Shown here one piece after another: positions 8,840 through 17,528 of a DNA stretch of 64,000 nt. The position numbers were made by a program, and so were the translations under genes. The notes under the pieces are model-generated. The model saw nothing but the letters and a program-made list of their open reading frames with translations. It was not told the DNA's origin and made no database searches. Each line of letters opens with the position of its first letter. Position 1 is the stretch's first letter. This stretch comes from Vagococcus carniphilus (lineage in GTDB: Bacteria; Bacillota; Bacilli; Lactobacillales; Vagococcaceae). The stretch covers positions 2,496,001 to 2,560,000 of the forward strand of contig NZ_CP060720.1 in the NCBI RefSeq assembly GCF_014397115.1. The letters are read 5' to 3'.

Positions 8840-10018
8840 TTATCTTATTGTTTCAAAAATTGCTGCTGCTCCCATTCCGCCACCAATACACATACTGACG
8901 CAACCATATTTCAAGTTATTTTCTAACATTTCATCTAATAATTTAACCGTTAAGATACCTCCAGTAGCCCCTAGCGGATGACCTAAAGCAATAGCTCCTC
9001 CGTTAACGTTAACTTTATCTTTATCTAAACCAAGTTCATCTATACACGCTAATGCTTGAGAAGCAAAGGCTTCATTTAGTTCAAATAAATCAATATCACT
9101 AACCTCTAAATTCGTTTGTTTTAATACTTTTTTAATTGCTGGAATTGGTCCTAGTCCCATGTAGTTAGGATCTACACCTGATGTGGCAAAACCAACAAAC
9201 TTAGCTAATGGTTTTAAACCTTTTTCTAGCGCTTCTTCTTTTTCCATTAAAAGAACAACACCAGAACCATCACTCATTTGCGACGCATTACCTGCTGTCA
9301 CACTACCACCAGCTTTGAAAACAGGTCTTAGTTTTCCTAAAGCCTCAACTGAAATAGTTGGTCTAATTCCTTGGTCTTGGGTTATCAATCTAGATACTTT
9401 TTGCGGCTTACCATCAATTACTTCAACTGAATCTGCGTAGACAGGAATGATTTGTCTCTCAAATTTACCTGCTTGTTGAGCTTTCAATGCTTTAATATGA
9501 CTGTTATAACTGAATTCATCTTGTTCTTCACGACTAATACCATAACGTTTTGCGACATTTTCTGCCGTGATCCCCATACTAACGTATGCACCAGGTTCTT
9601 TTTCGATTAATTCAGGATGTCCTAGAGATAAGTTACCTCCCATAGGTACCACACTCATCGATTCAATTCCCCCAGCTAAAACAACTGAGTTTTCACCACA
9701 TTTGATGCTGTTTGCTCCAGTGGCAATCGCTTGTAAACCAGAAGCACAAAATCGATTCACTGTTTGAGCAGATGCTTCATTGGTGATATCAGAAAGTAGA
9801 GAAATATTTCGTGCAACGTTTAATCCTTGCTCTGCTTCTGGAAACGCACAACCAAAAATAACTTCCTCTATTTGATTTTTTATTTCGCTATCTTCTTTAT
9901 CAAGCATCCCTGTGATTACTTGAGACGCAATAGATTCTGGTCGAGTATTTTTAAAAACACCTTTAGGGGCTTTTCCTACTGCAGAACGTCCCATTGCGAT
10001 AATGACTGCTTCTCTCAT
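8840..10018 (-). CDS. fadA: acetyl-CoA acyltransferase (thiolase)
   Basis: A 392-residue thiolase, the normal length. The nucleophilic cysteine is in VNRFCASGLQAIA (C91), with NEAFASQAL, the GGAIALGHPLGATG histidine motif, and the second cysteine in CVSMCIGGGMG near the C terminus. It cleaves 3-ketoacyl-CoA to acetyl-CoA and a shortened acyl-CoA. The gene is 12 bp downstream of the FadN-like gene, mirroring the fadN-fadA pair of Bacillus. A biosynthetic acetoacetyl-CoA role is possible but the operon favours beta-oxidation. Confidence 0.92.
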   Translation of the reverse strand: MREAVIIAMGRSAVGKAPKGVFKNTRPESIASQVITGMLDKEDSEIKNQIEEVIFGCAFPEAEQGLNVARNISLLSDITNEASAQTVNRFCASGLQAIATGANSIKCGENSVVLAGGIESMSVVPMGGNLSLGHPELIEKEPGAYVSMGITAENVAKRYGISREEQDEFSYNSHIKALKAQQAGKFERQIIPVYADSVEVIDGKPQKVSRLITQDQGIRPTISVEALGKLRPVFKAGGSVTAGNASQMSDGSGVVLLMEKEEALEKGLKPLAKFVGFATSGVDPNYMGLGPIPAIKKVLKQTNLEVSDIDLFELNEAFASQALACIDELGLDKDKVNVNGGAIALGHPLGATGGILTVKLLDEMLENNLKYGCVSMCIGGGMGAAAIFETIR

Positions 10019-10030
10019 CTAAATTTCCTC

Positions 10031-12334
10031 CTAATTTCTTAACGGTTTTCCTGTTGTTAACATGTGTTTAATTCTATTTTGAGTCTGTTCTTTATGACAC
10101 AATTCTAAGAACATATCTTTTTCAAGAGATAGCAAGTATTCTTCTGTCACCATTGTTCCAATTGGTAGGTCCCCACCACATAAAACCGTTGCAACACTTT
10201 TGGCTAATTGACCATCATATTCTGAAATAAATTGGCCCTCTTTCATGCCGTTAATTTCCATCTCTATCGCACCCATTCCAGTTGAACCTAGTACAGGAAT
10301 TTCTTTTTTCAAAGGTGCACGGTAATGATTATTATTTAAGTCTTGAATCACTTGTTTAGCTGTTTCGACTAATTTTTCTTGTCTAAATTGATGTGTGATT
10401 TCATTTTCTAAAAAATAGCCTTTATTAATGGCATCAAAGGAAGAAGTACTAACTTGTCCCATTGCAATAGTTCGCCAAATCTCTTTTACTTCAACTATCC
10501 AATCTTGTTTTGTTCTCTTAGAAATTTTTTGACTACTACGTCTAACCATCTCTTTACATCCACCACCAGCTGGAACTAGACCTACGCCTACTTCTACTAA
10601 TCCAAGATAGGTTTCTGGATAAGACACAATATGATCACTATGCATTGACACTTCAGCTCCACCACCTAATGTCATACCAAAATTAGCTGTTACAACTGGT
10701 TTTTTTGCATATTTTAAATTCAAATTAGCATACTGTAATCGTTCAATTAATTGTTCTAGTTCTTTCCAGTTATCATTCTCAACTAAATGAGCAATCGTTC
10801 CTAAATCTGCTCCAACTGAGAAGTTTTTCCCATAACTTGAAATAACTAACCCTTCATATGTTTCTAGTAATGAGGTTGCTTTTTCCATCATTTCGATCAC
10901 ATCACTATTGATCACATGACCCTTAGAAATAATTTCTAAGAATAAAATGTCATCTCCAATATGCCAAATCTTAGCACCAGCGTTTTCAACAATCAGAGTT
11001 TGTTTCATTTCACTTGTTGATTTTCCCTCAGAATAAAAACTAGATTTTCCATCTTCAATCATTGAAAGAATCCAGTTAGGAACTGTGTCACCTTCTTCTA
11101 ACATTCTCTCAACACTTTCTTTTAGTCCTAATTTATCCCAAATTTCAAAAGGTCCTAATTCCCAGTTAAATCCTGCTCTCATTGCTTTATCAATCATCTT
11201 GAAATCATCTGTTATCTCAGGAACTAATGACGCACTATATAGTAATGTGTGTTTTAATGTTTCCCAGACAAATTGATTCTCGATATCTGAACCATAGGCG
11301 ATTGTTTTATATTTATTATCTGATTTTAAAGCTGACATAACTTTTTCATTTTTCACTTTATCAAAAGGAACATATTCATTTGCTTTTAAATCTTTAACTA
11401 AGAAAGTTCGTTTACCATCAACCACTGATTTCTTATAGAAACCACCTGACGTTTTATTTCCTAGTGTTCCTGCTTCAATCATGGCATCTACAAATAATGG
11501 TGGTGTGTAATTCTCTTTTTCAACCGCATCATTTGATTGACTTACCACGTTATGAGCAACATTTTTCAAGATATCAATTCCCACCATATCTGCCGTTCTA
11601 AAAGTTGCACTTGACGGTCTACCAATAACTGGACCTGATAAAGCGTCAGCTAAGGGAATAGATAGTTCATATTTTTCCATTTGTTTCATCACATCGATGT
11701 AAGCAAACGTTCCGATACGGTTACCAATAAAGTTAGGCGTATCATTAGCAATAACAACTTCTTTTCCAAGCTCTTCTTCAAAGAATGTTGTCATTGTTTC
11801 TACCACTTCTGAAGAAGTATCTTTTGTCGGGATAATTTCTAATAATTTCATGTATCTTGGAGGATTGAAAAAATGGGTTCCTAAAAAATGAGCTTTGAAT
11901 TCGTCATCTTCTTGTTCGATAATACTTGTAATCGAAACACCTGACGTATTAGATGAAACAATGCTCCCTTTTTTTCTAACTGATGCAATTTGTTTCATTA
12001 CTTGTTGCTTGATTGATAATTTTTCTAAAACAACTTCAATAATCCAATCACATTCACTTAAAACATCTAAATCATCGACCATGTTTCCTGGATGAACTCG
12101 ATTTAAATTAGAAGAATCAAGTAACATATGACTCTTTGGATTTTTCATTTGTTTGATACCTGATAAAGCTAATTGATTTCTTGCATTTTTATCATGCTCT
12201 GTTTCTGATGTTAAATTATTTGGAAGGATATCAAGTAACCAAACATCTAGATTAACTGCTGCTAATAAGGCAGCAATACTACTTCCCATAGTACCGGCAC
12301 CAATAACAGCTACTTTATTTAATTTATTCTTCAT
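10031..12334 (-). CDS. fadN: 3-hydroxyacyl-CoA dehydrogenase/enoyl-CoA hydratase (FadN-type)
   Basis: A 767-residue two-domain enzyme, close to Bacillus FadN in size and domain order. The N-terminal dehydrogenase has the NAD motif KVAVIGAGTMGSSIAALLA near residue 8, GTHFFNPPRYMKLLE, and NFIGNRIGTFA. A crotonase-type domain follows from about residue 460, with FSVGADLGTIAHL and TLGGGAEVSMHSD. It should convert enoyl-CoA through hydroxyacyl-CoA to ketoacyl-CoA. It lies between the CoA-transferase and thiolase genes with gaps of 8 and 12 bp. Confidence 0.92.
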   Translation of the reverse strand: MKNKLNKVAVIGAGTMGSSIAALLAAVNLDVWLLDILPNNLTSETEHDKNARNQLALSGIKQMKNPKSHMLLDSSNLNRVHPGNMVDDLDVLSECDWIIEVVLEKLSIKQQVMKQIASVRKKGSIVSSNTSGVSITSIIEQEDDEFKAHFLGTHFFNPPRYMKLLEIIPTKDTSSEVVETMTTFFEEELGKEVVIANDTPNFIGNRIGTFAYIDVMKQMEKYELSIPLADALSGPVIGRPSSATFRTADMVGIDILKNVAHNVVSQSNDAVEKENYTPPLFVDAMIEAGTLGNKTSGGFYKKSVVDGKRTFLVKDLKANEYVPFDKVKNEKVMSALKSDNKYKTIAYGSDIENQFVWETLKHTLLYSASLVPEITDDFKMIDKAMRAGFNWELGPFEIWDKLGLKESVERMLEEGDTVPNWILSMIEDGKSSFYSEGKSTSEMKQTLIVENAGAKIWHIGDDILFLEIISKGHVINSDVIEMMEKATSLLETYEGLVISSYGKNFSVGADLGTIAHLVENDNWKELEQLIERLQYANLNLKYAKKPVVTANFGMTLGGGAEVSMHSDHIVSYPETYLGLVEVGVGLVPAGGGCKEMVRRSSQKISKRTKQDWIVEVKEIWRTIAMGQVSTSSFDAINKGYFLENEITHQFRQEKLVETAKQVIQDLNNNHYRAPLKKEIPVLGSTGMGAIEMEINGMKEGQFISEYDGQLAKSVATVLCGGDLPIGTMVTEEYLLSLEKDMFLELCHKEQTQNRIKHMLTTGKPLRN

Positions 12335-12342
12335 TTTTATAC

Positions 12343-13629
12343 CTACTCTCTTATTAAGCCAGCTTCTAATGCTTGTTCATGTAATGATTCACGGAAATCA
12401 GGATGTGCAATAGCGATCATTCGTTTAACACGTTCTCTGACAGGTTGATTTCTTAAATCTGCCACTCCATATTCAGTTACAATGTACATAACTTCTGATC
12501 TTGGCGTTGTAACAATCTCACCTTTTGGTAAATTCAAAGTAATAGTAGATGATACTTGACCATCTTTATTTTTATTAACCGATGGTAAGCATAGGAAACT
12601 TTGACCACCATTAGAAATAGCAGCACCTTTAACATAATCAAGCTGTCCACCAGTTGAGCTGTACATGTAATGCCCTAAAGTCTCTGAACAAACTTGGCCT
12701 GTTAAATCTGCCATTAAACATGCGTTGATTGAAACAAATTTATCGTTTTTACCGACCTCATAAGAATTATTCACTTGATTAATTGGCGCTAAATCAACTT
12801 TTCCTTCCCCAACAAATTCATATAATTCTTTACTACCCAGACCAAAACCTGCTACCATCTTGCCGTTAATAACACCTTTTTTAGCTAAGTAAACCATTGA
12901 ATCAGTGAACATTTCTGTATGAACAGTTAAATCTTTTTTCGTATCTAAACCATATCCAACAGCGTTAGATAAACCGCCTAAACCGATTTGAATACATGAA
13001 CCATCTTCAATCATCGGTAGAATAATTGAGGCAATTTTTTTATCTGTTTCACTTACTTCTGGTTGAGGTAAAATTGGTAATTCATGATCATGCTCACAAA
13101 TATAATCCACATCATCCACATGAATACGGTGCTTAACTCCTGAGACTTTTGGTTGGTTTTTATTAACTTGAACAATTATTTTTTTAGCGAATTCTGCTAC
13201 TTCACCATTTAGCGACACACCCATTGGGCCATAATACATGTATCCATCCTCATCAGGAGCTGAGACATCTGCTAATAAAGTGTCTACATGGTAAACATCG
13301 CGAGCTGTATTTAATGTTTCTGACAAATGAATTGGGTTCACATTGATATTGCCATTACTATAAAATTTTCTTTCAAATGCGCCATAAAAAATAGTTGTAT
13401 AATTTAAATGTCCAATGTATTTAGGTGATTGGAAAAATTTAAATGGATACAATGCTAGACCAGTAACTAAATCAACATTTTCTACCTCTTCGTATCGGTC
13501 TGCTAAAGCTTCTAATAATTGAATCGGTGCTGATGAACAAGCACCAAACCAAATTTTATCGTTTGATTCTACTTTTTTTGCTGCTTCTTCTACAGAAACT
13601 AATTTACTTTGATAAACATCTTTCCACAT
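12343..13629 (-). CDS. acetyl-CoA hydrolase/CoA-transferase family (4-hydroxybutyrate/butyrate CoA-transferase type)
   Basis: A 428-residue family I CoA-transferase of the Ach1/Cat1-2/AbfT group. It has SAPDEDGYMYYGPMGVS in the N-terminal half, the glycine-rich CIQIGLGGLSNAVG, and the glutamate of TEMFTDSMVYLAKKG, where the family forms its glutamyl-CoA thioester. These enzymes move CoA between acetyl-CoA and short carboxylates. In this operon it could activate acids with acetyl-CoA or release short-chain acids from acyl-CoA end products. The exact donor and acceptor are not determined. Confidence 0.88.
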   Translation of the reverse strand: MWKDVYQSKLVSVEEAAKKVESNDKIWFGACSSAPIQLLEALADRYEEVENVDLVTGLALYPFKFFQSPKYIGHLNYTTIFYGAFERKFYSNGNINVNPIHLSETLNTARDVYHVDTLLADVSAPDEDGYMYYGPMGVSLNGEVAEFAKKIIVQVNKNQPKVSGVKHRIHVDDVDYICEHDHELPILPQPEVSETDKKIASIILPMIEDGSCIQIGLGGLSNAVGYGLDTKKDLTVHTEMFTDSMVYLAKKGVINGKMVAGFGLGSKELYEFVGEGKVDLAPINQVNNSYEVGKNDKFVSINACLMADLTGQVCSETLGHYMYSSTGGQLDYVKGAAISNGGQSFLCLPSVNKNKDGQVSSTITLNLPKGEIVTTPRSEVMYIVTEYGVADLRNQPVRERVKRMIAIAHPDFRESLHEQALEAGLIRE

Positions 13630-13649
13630 AATGATCTTCTCCTTTAAGG

Positions 13650-14435
13650 TTAATTAAATTTTGGTTTTCTTTTTTCGGCAAAAGCTGAAATGCCTTCAAC
13701 AAAATCTGCTGTTTCACTACAAGCTACTTGTGATTTAACTTCTTGTTTTACGTATTCTTCAAATCCTTTAAAATCTGATTCAAAAACAAGTTTTTTGATT
13801 TCTGCATAGGCTAAGGACGGACCGTAAGCTAAAGATTTTGCAAGCTTGTTTGTTGCGGCTTCTAGCTCTTCTGTTGGAACAATATTAGAAACAAAACCTA
13901 ATTCTTTACCTTGTGAAGCACTAACTGGTTTACCTGTCATCACAAGTTCAGTTGCTTTATTTACTCCAACTGCTCTAGATAAAAGGAATATTCCACCAGC
14001 ATCTGGTATTAAACCAATATTCACAAATGATTGAATAAAGAACGCATCTTCACTAGCAATAATAAAATCAGCTGCCAACGCTACATTAAATCCTGCCCCT
14101 GCAACAGCTCCGGAAACAGAAGCGATAACTGGTTTTGAAATTTGTTTCATTGTTAAAGAAACCGATGCCATTTTTTCGATAGAAGTATTGAAATCTAGAT
14201 TATTACTCTTCACACCTTCATACATTGCACGCACATCTCCTCCGCCACTAAAAGCTGGAGATGAACTGTTTAAAACGATAACTTTTACCTCATTATCTTC
14301 ATCTGCATGATGTAAGGCGCTTACAATTTCATCTAACATAACATCATCAAAAGAATTTAAATTTTTAGGGGTATTTAATGTAATAAAAGCAATTTTTTCT
14401 TGAACATTGTAAAGTATTTTTTGAAAATCCATCAT
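13650..14435 (-). CDS. enoyl-CoA hydratase/isomerase family protein (PaaG-like isomerase)
   Basis: A 261-residue crotonase-fold protein with the oxyanion-hole segments SGGGDVRAMYEG and VAGAGFNVALAAD. Both glutamates used by true hydratases are absent: the first position is Asn (GAGFNVAL) and the QPEI position is QSFV. Instead it has NIGLIPDAGG with an Asp near residue 145, the pattern of PaaG-type isomerases and delta3,delta2-enoyl-CoA isomerases. It probably shifts double bonds of unsaturated acyl-CoAs. It lies 21 bp after the first hydratase gene and 20 bp before the CoA-transferase gene. Confidence 0.82.
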   Translation of the reverse strand: MMDFQKILYNVQEKIAFITLNTPKNLNSFDDVMLDEIVSALHHADEDNEVKVIVLNSSSPAFSGGGDVRAMYEGVKSNNLDFNTSIEKMASVSLTMKQISKPVIASVSGAVAGAGFNVALAADFIIASEDAFFIQSFVNIGLIPDAGGIFLLSRAVGVNKATELVMTGKPVSASQGKELGFVSNIVPTEELEAATNKLAKSLAYGPSLAYAEIKKLVFESDFKGFEEYVKQEVKSQVACSETADFVEGISAFAEKRKPKFN

Positions 14436-14456
14436 AAAAACTCCTCATCTTTTATA

Positions 14457-15215
14457 TTATTTTCCTAAAATCATATTGATCGATTGTTTAATATCATCTG
14501 CTCCACAACAGTAAATTGATTGAGCTTCTTCATACATCAAACCAGCAGCCAAACTACTTTCCTGAGCTACTTGAATTCCTTTTTTAGCAAATCTTAAACT
14601 GTTTGATGGGTAACTTGCTATTTTTTTTGTATATTTAAGTGCTTCTTCATGTAATTTTTCTGTTGGAACAACTCTTTCAACTAATCCAATACTTAAAGCT
14701 TCTTCAGCTGAAATTTCATCACATGATAAAATAAGTCGTTTGGCTTGACCGTAACCAACCAAGCGAGTTAATCGAGTGGTTCCCCCCATATCTGGAGATA
14801 GCCCTATTTTTACTTCAGGGAGAGATAATTTAGCATCTTCACCAGCAATTCGAATGTCACATCCTAAAATTAATTCCACACCTGAGCCAATACATTTTCC
14901 ATTAACTGCAGAAACGACTGGTATAGGAAGCGTTTCCCAAAAACTATATAACTGTTGATAACCAACTAGTCTTTCTTTCATTACTTCAGAACTTGCCGTA
15001 TTTAAATAATTTAAATCAATTCCTGCTGAAAAATGTTTGCCATTAGCCAAAATTAAAATTGCTTTAATTGTGTCATTTGCTAACACTTCTTGTTGTACAT
15101 CACGTAATTCTTCAAAAAAAGTTCTTCCGACAACATTGAATTTCTCTGCATTATCTAGCGTGATAATGCCCACGTTATCTTGTACTTTAAAATCAAGCGA
15201 TTTACTTTTTGTCAT
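14457..15215 (-). CDS. enoyl-CoA hydratase
   Basis: A 252-residue crotonase-family protein and the first gene of the acyl-CoA operon. The oxyanion-hole segment is KHFSAGIDLNYL. Both catalytic glutamates are present, in IGSGVELILGCD and SLPEVKIGLSPDMGG. It should hydrate trans-2-enoyl-CoA to 3-hydroxyacyl-CoA. Because the FadN-like protein also has a hydratase domain, this copy may serve a different chain length. It starts at ATG after AAGGAG; promoter and operators lie in the 250-bp region facing the TetR gene. Confidence 0.88.
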   Translation of the reverse strand: MTKSKSLDFKVQDNVGIITLDNAEKFNVVGRTFFEELRDVQQEVLANDTIKAILILANGKHFSAGIDLNYLNTASSEVMKERLVGYQQLYSFWETLPIPVVSAVNGKCIGSGVELILGCDIRIAGEDAKLSLPEVKIGLSPDMGGTTRLTRLVGYGQAKRLILSCDEISAEEALSIGLVERVVPTEKLHEEALKYTKKIASYPSNSLRFAKKGIQVAQESSLAAGLMYEEAQSIYCCGADDIKQSINMILGK

Positions 15216-15248
15216 CTGTCTCTACTCCTTAAAGTTATTATCCGGATA

Positions 15249-15268
15249 ATTAGAGCTATTACTCTAAT
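15249..15268. promoter_or_regulatory. palindromic operator 1 for the TetR/acyl-CoA operon
   Basis: ATTAGAG-ctatta-CTCTAAT, perfect 7-bp arms. It begins 7 bp downstream of the operon's -10 box, over the predicted transcription start. It shares the pattern TTAGAGnTnTTAnTCTAA with the palindrome at 15311-15330, so both are likely bound by the divergent TetR protein. Confidence 0.7.
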
Positions 15269-15275
15269 TGACCTC

Positions 15276-15304
15276 ATTATAGTCTGAGGTACTTTTTATA
15301 TCAA
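15276..15304 (-). promoter_or_regulatory. sigma-A promoter of the acyl-CoA operon
   Basis: Minus strand: -35 TTGATA (15299-15304), 17-bp spacer, -10 TATAAT (15276-15281). It is framed by the two TetR-type palindromes, so repression is the expected control. Confidence 0.8.
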
Positions 15305-15310
15305 GTTGTT

Positions 15311-15330
15311 TTTAGAGTTTTTATTCTAAA
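15311..15330. promoter_or_regulatory. palindromic operator 2 for the TetR/acyl-CoA operon
   Basis: TTTAGAG-tttttat-TCTAAA within a longer 9-bp-arm palindrome (GTTTTTAGA...TCTAAAAAC). It begins 6 bp upstream of the operon -35 box and matches operator 1 at 15 of 20 positions. The centre-to-centre distance is 62 bp, about six helical turns. Confidence 0.7.
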
Positions 15331-15387
15331 AACGATTTTGTTCCAATAAACAATCGATAAACAAACTAAGAATAAATAAAGATTTAA

Positions 15388-15415
15388 TTGACTCTTTTCA
15401 TATTTTTAGTATTAT
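15388..15415 (+). promoter_or_regulatory. probable promoter of the TetR regulator
   Basis: -35 TTGACT (15388-15393), 16-bp spacer, -10 TATTAT (15410-15415). It lies directly upstream of the ribosome site GGAAGGAG at 15426-15433. Confidence 0.55.
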
Positions 15416-15442
15416 ATAGAGTGGTGGAAGGAGTAGATTATT

Positions 15443-16081
15443 ATTAAAACAAAAGATAAAATTTTGAATGAATCAATTAAATTATTCAATCATAAAGATG
15501 CTTCTTCATGTAATACAAACGACATTGCTGAATTTCTAGATATGAGCGTTGGTAATTTATACTATCATTACAAAAACAAAGAGCATATTATCCGCTCTAT
15601 TTTTATTGAACGGATTGCCCCTGCAATGGATGCTATATTTTTTACAACTGATAATAGAGAAACAGAAGATGATGTCTTCATGTTTTTCTTAGCACTAGCT
15701 AAAAATACCTACAAGTATCGATTTTTTTACACAGAAATGTATACGCTATTAAATAATGATGAAGAACTTAAAGAATTTTATTCAAAAAGAGCACAGAACG
15801 TTTCAGATGAAATTACTAAAATGTATGATTGTTGGATTGAGAATGGGATTATGAAAAATATTTCTGAATTTGATAAAAATATCCTAACTGAAAATACTTG
15901 GTTAATTGGTCAAATGTGGATGACTCACGCAAGAATCATGACCCCTGACAAATCTGCTAATCGACTTATTTTTGATGAAGTCACACATATTTATCATGCA
16001 TTGAAACCTCATTTAACAGATCATTCTGTTGAAAATTTTGAGAAAATGATTGCCTTTTCAGATTGCTTACTAAAAAAATAG
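15443..16081 (+). CDS. TetR/AcrR-family regulator, likely controlling the acyl-CoA operon
   Basis: A TetR-like protein of about 212 residues. The helix-turn-helix includes NTNDIAEFLDMSVGNLYYHY, followed by KNKEHIIRSIF. The first conventional start is TTG at 15464, but it has no ribosome site and would cut off helix 1. The frame is open back to 15437, and GGAAGGAG (15426-15433) sits 9 nt before an ATT at 15443. That start would give a family-typical MKTKDKILNESIK opening, so initiation at ATT is proposed. The gene diverges from the acyl-CoA operon across a region with two matching palindromes, which supports a FadR-like role with acyl-CoA as possible ligand (inference). Confidence 0.8.
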   Translation: MKTKDKILNESIKLFNHKDASSCNTNDIAEFLDMSVGNLYYHYKNKEHIIRSIFIERIAPAMDAIFFTTDNRETEDDVFMFFLALAKNTYKYRFFYTEMYTLLNNDEELKEFYSKRAQNVSDEITKMYDCWIENGIMKNISEFDKNILTENTWLIGQMWMTHARIMTPDKSANRLIFDEVTHIYHALKPHLTDHSVENFEKMIAFSDCLLKK

Positions 16082-16115
16082 AGAGCAGGTCAACTTTATG
16101 ACCTGTTCTCTATTT

Positions 16116-16117
<2 letters not shown>
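16079..16117. terminator. bidirectional terminator between TetR and GH1 genes
   Basis: Arms TAGAGAGCAGGTCA and TGACCTGTTCTCTA around a 6-nt loop, with T-rich flanks on both strands. It serves both convergent genes. Confidence 0.9.

Positions 16118-17528
<1,411 letters not shown>

Noticed and set aside
9827-10042. Plus-strand reading frame opposite the thiolase gene
   Set aside because: Composition is a shadow of the thiolase codons; no ribosome site or conserved pattern.
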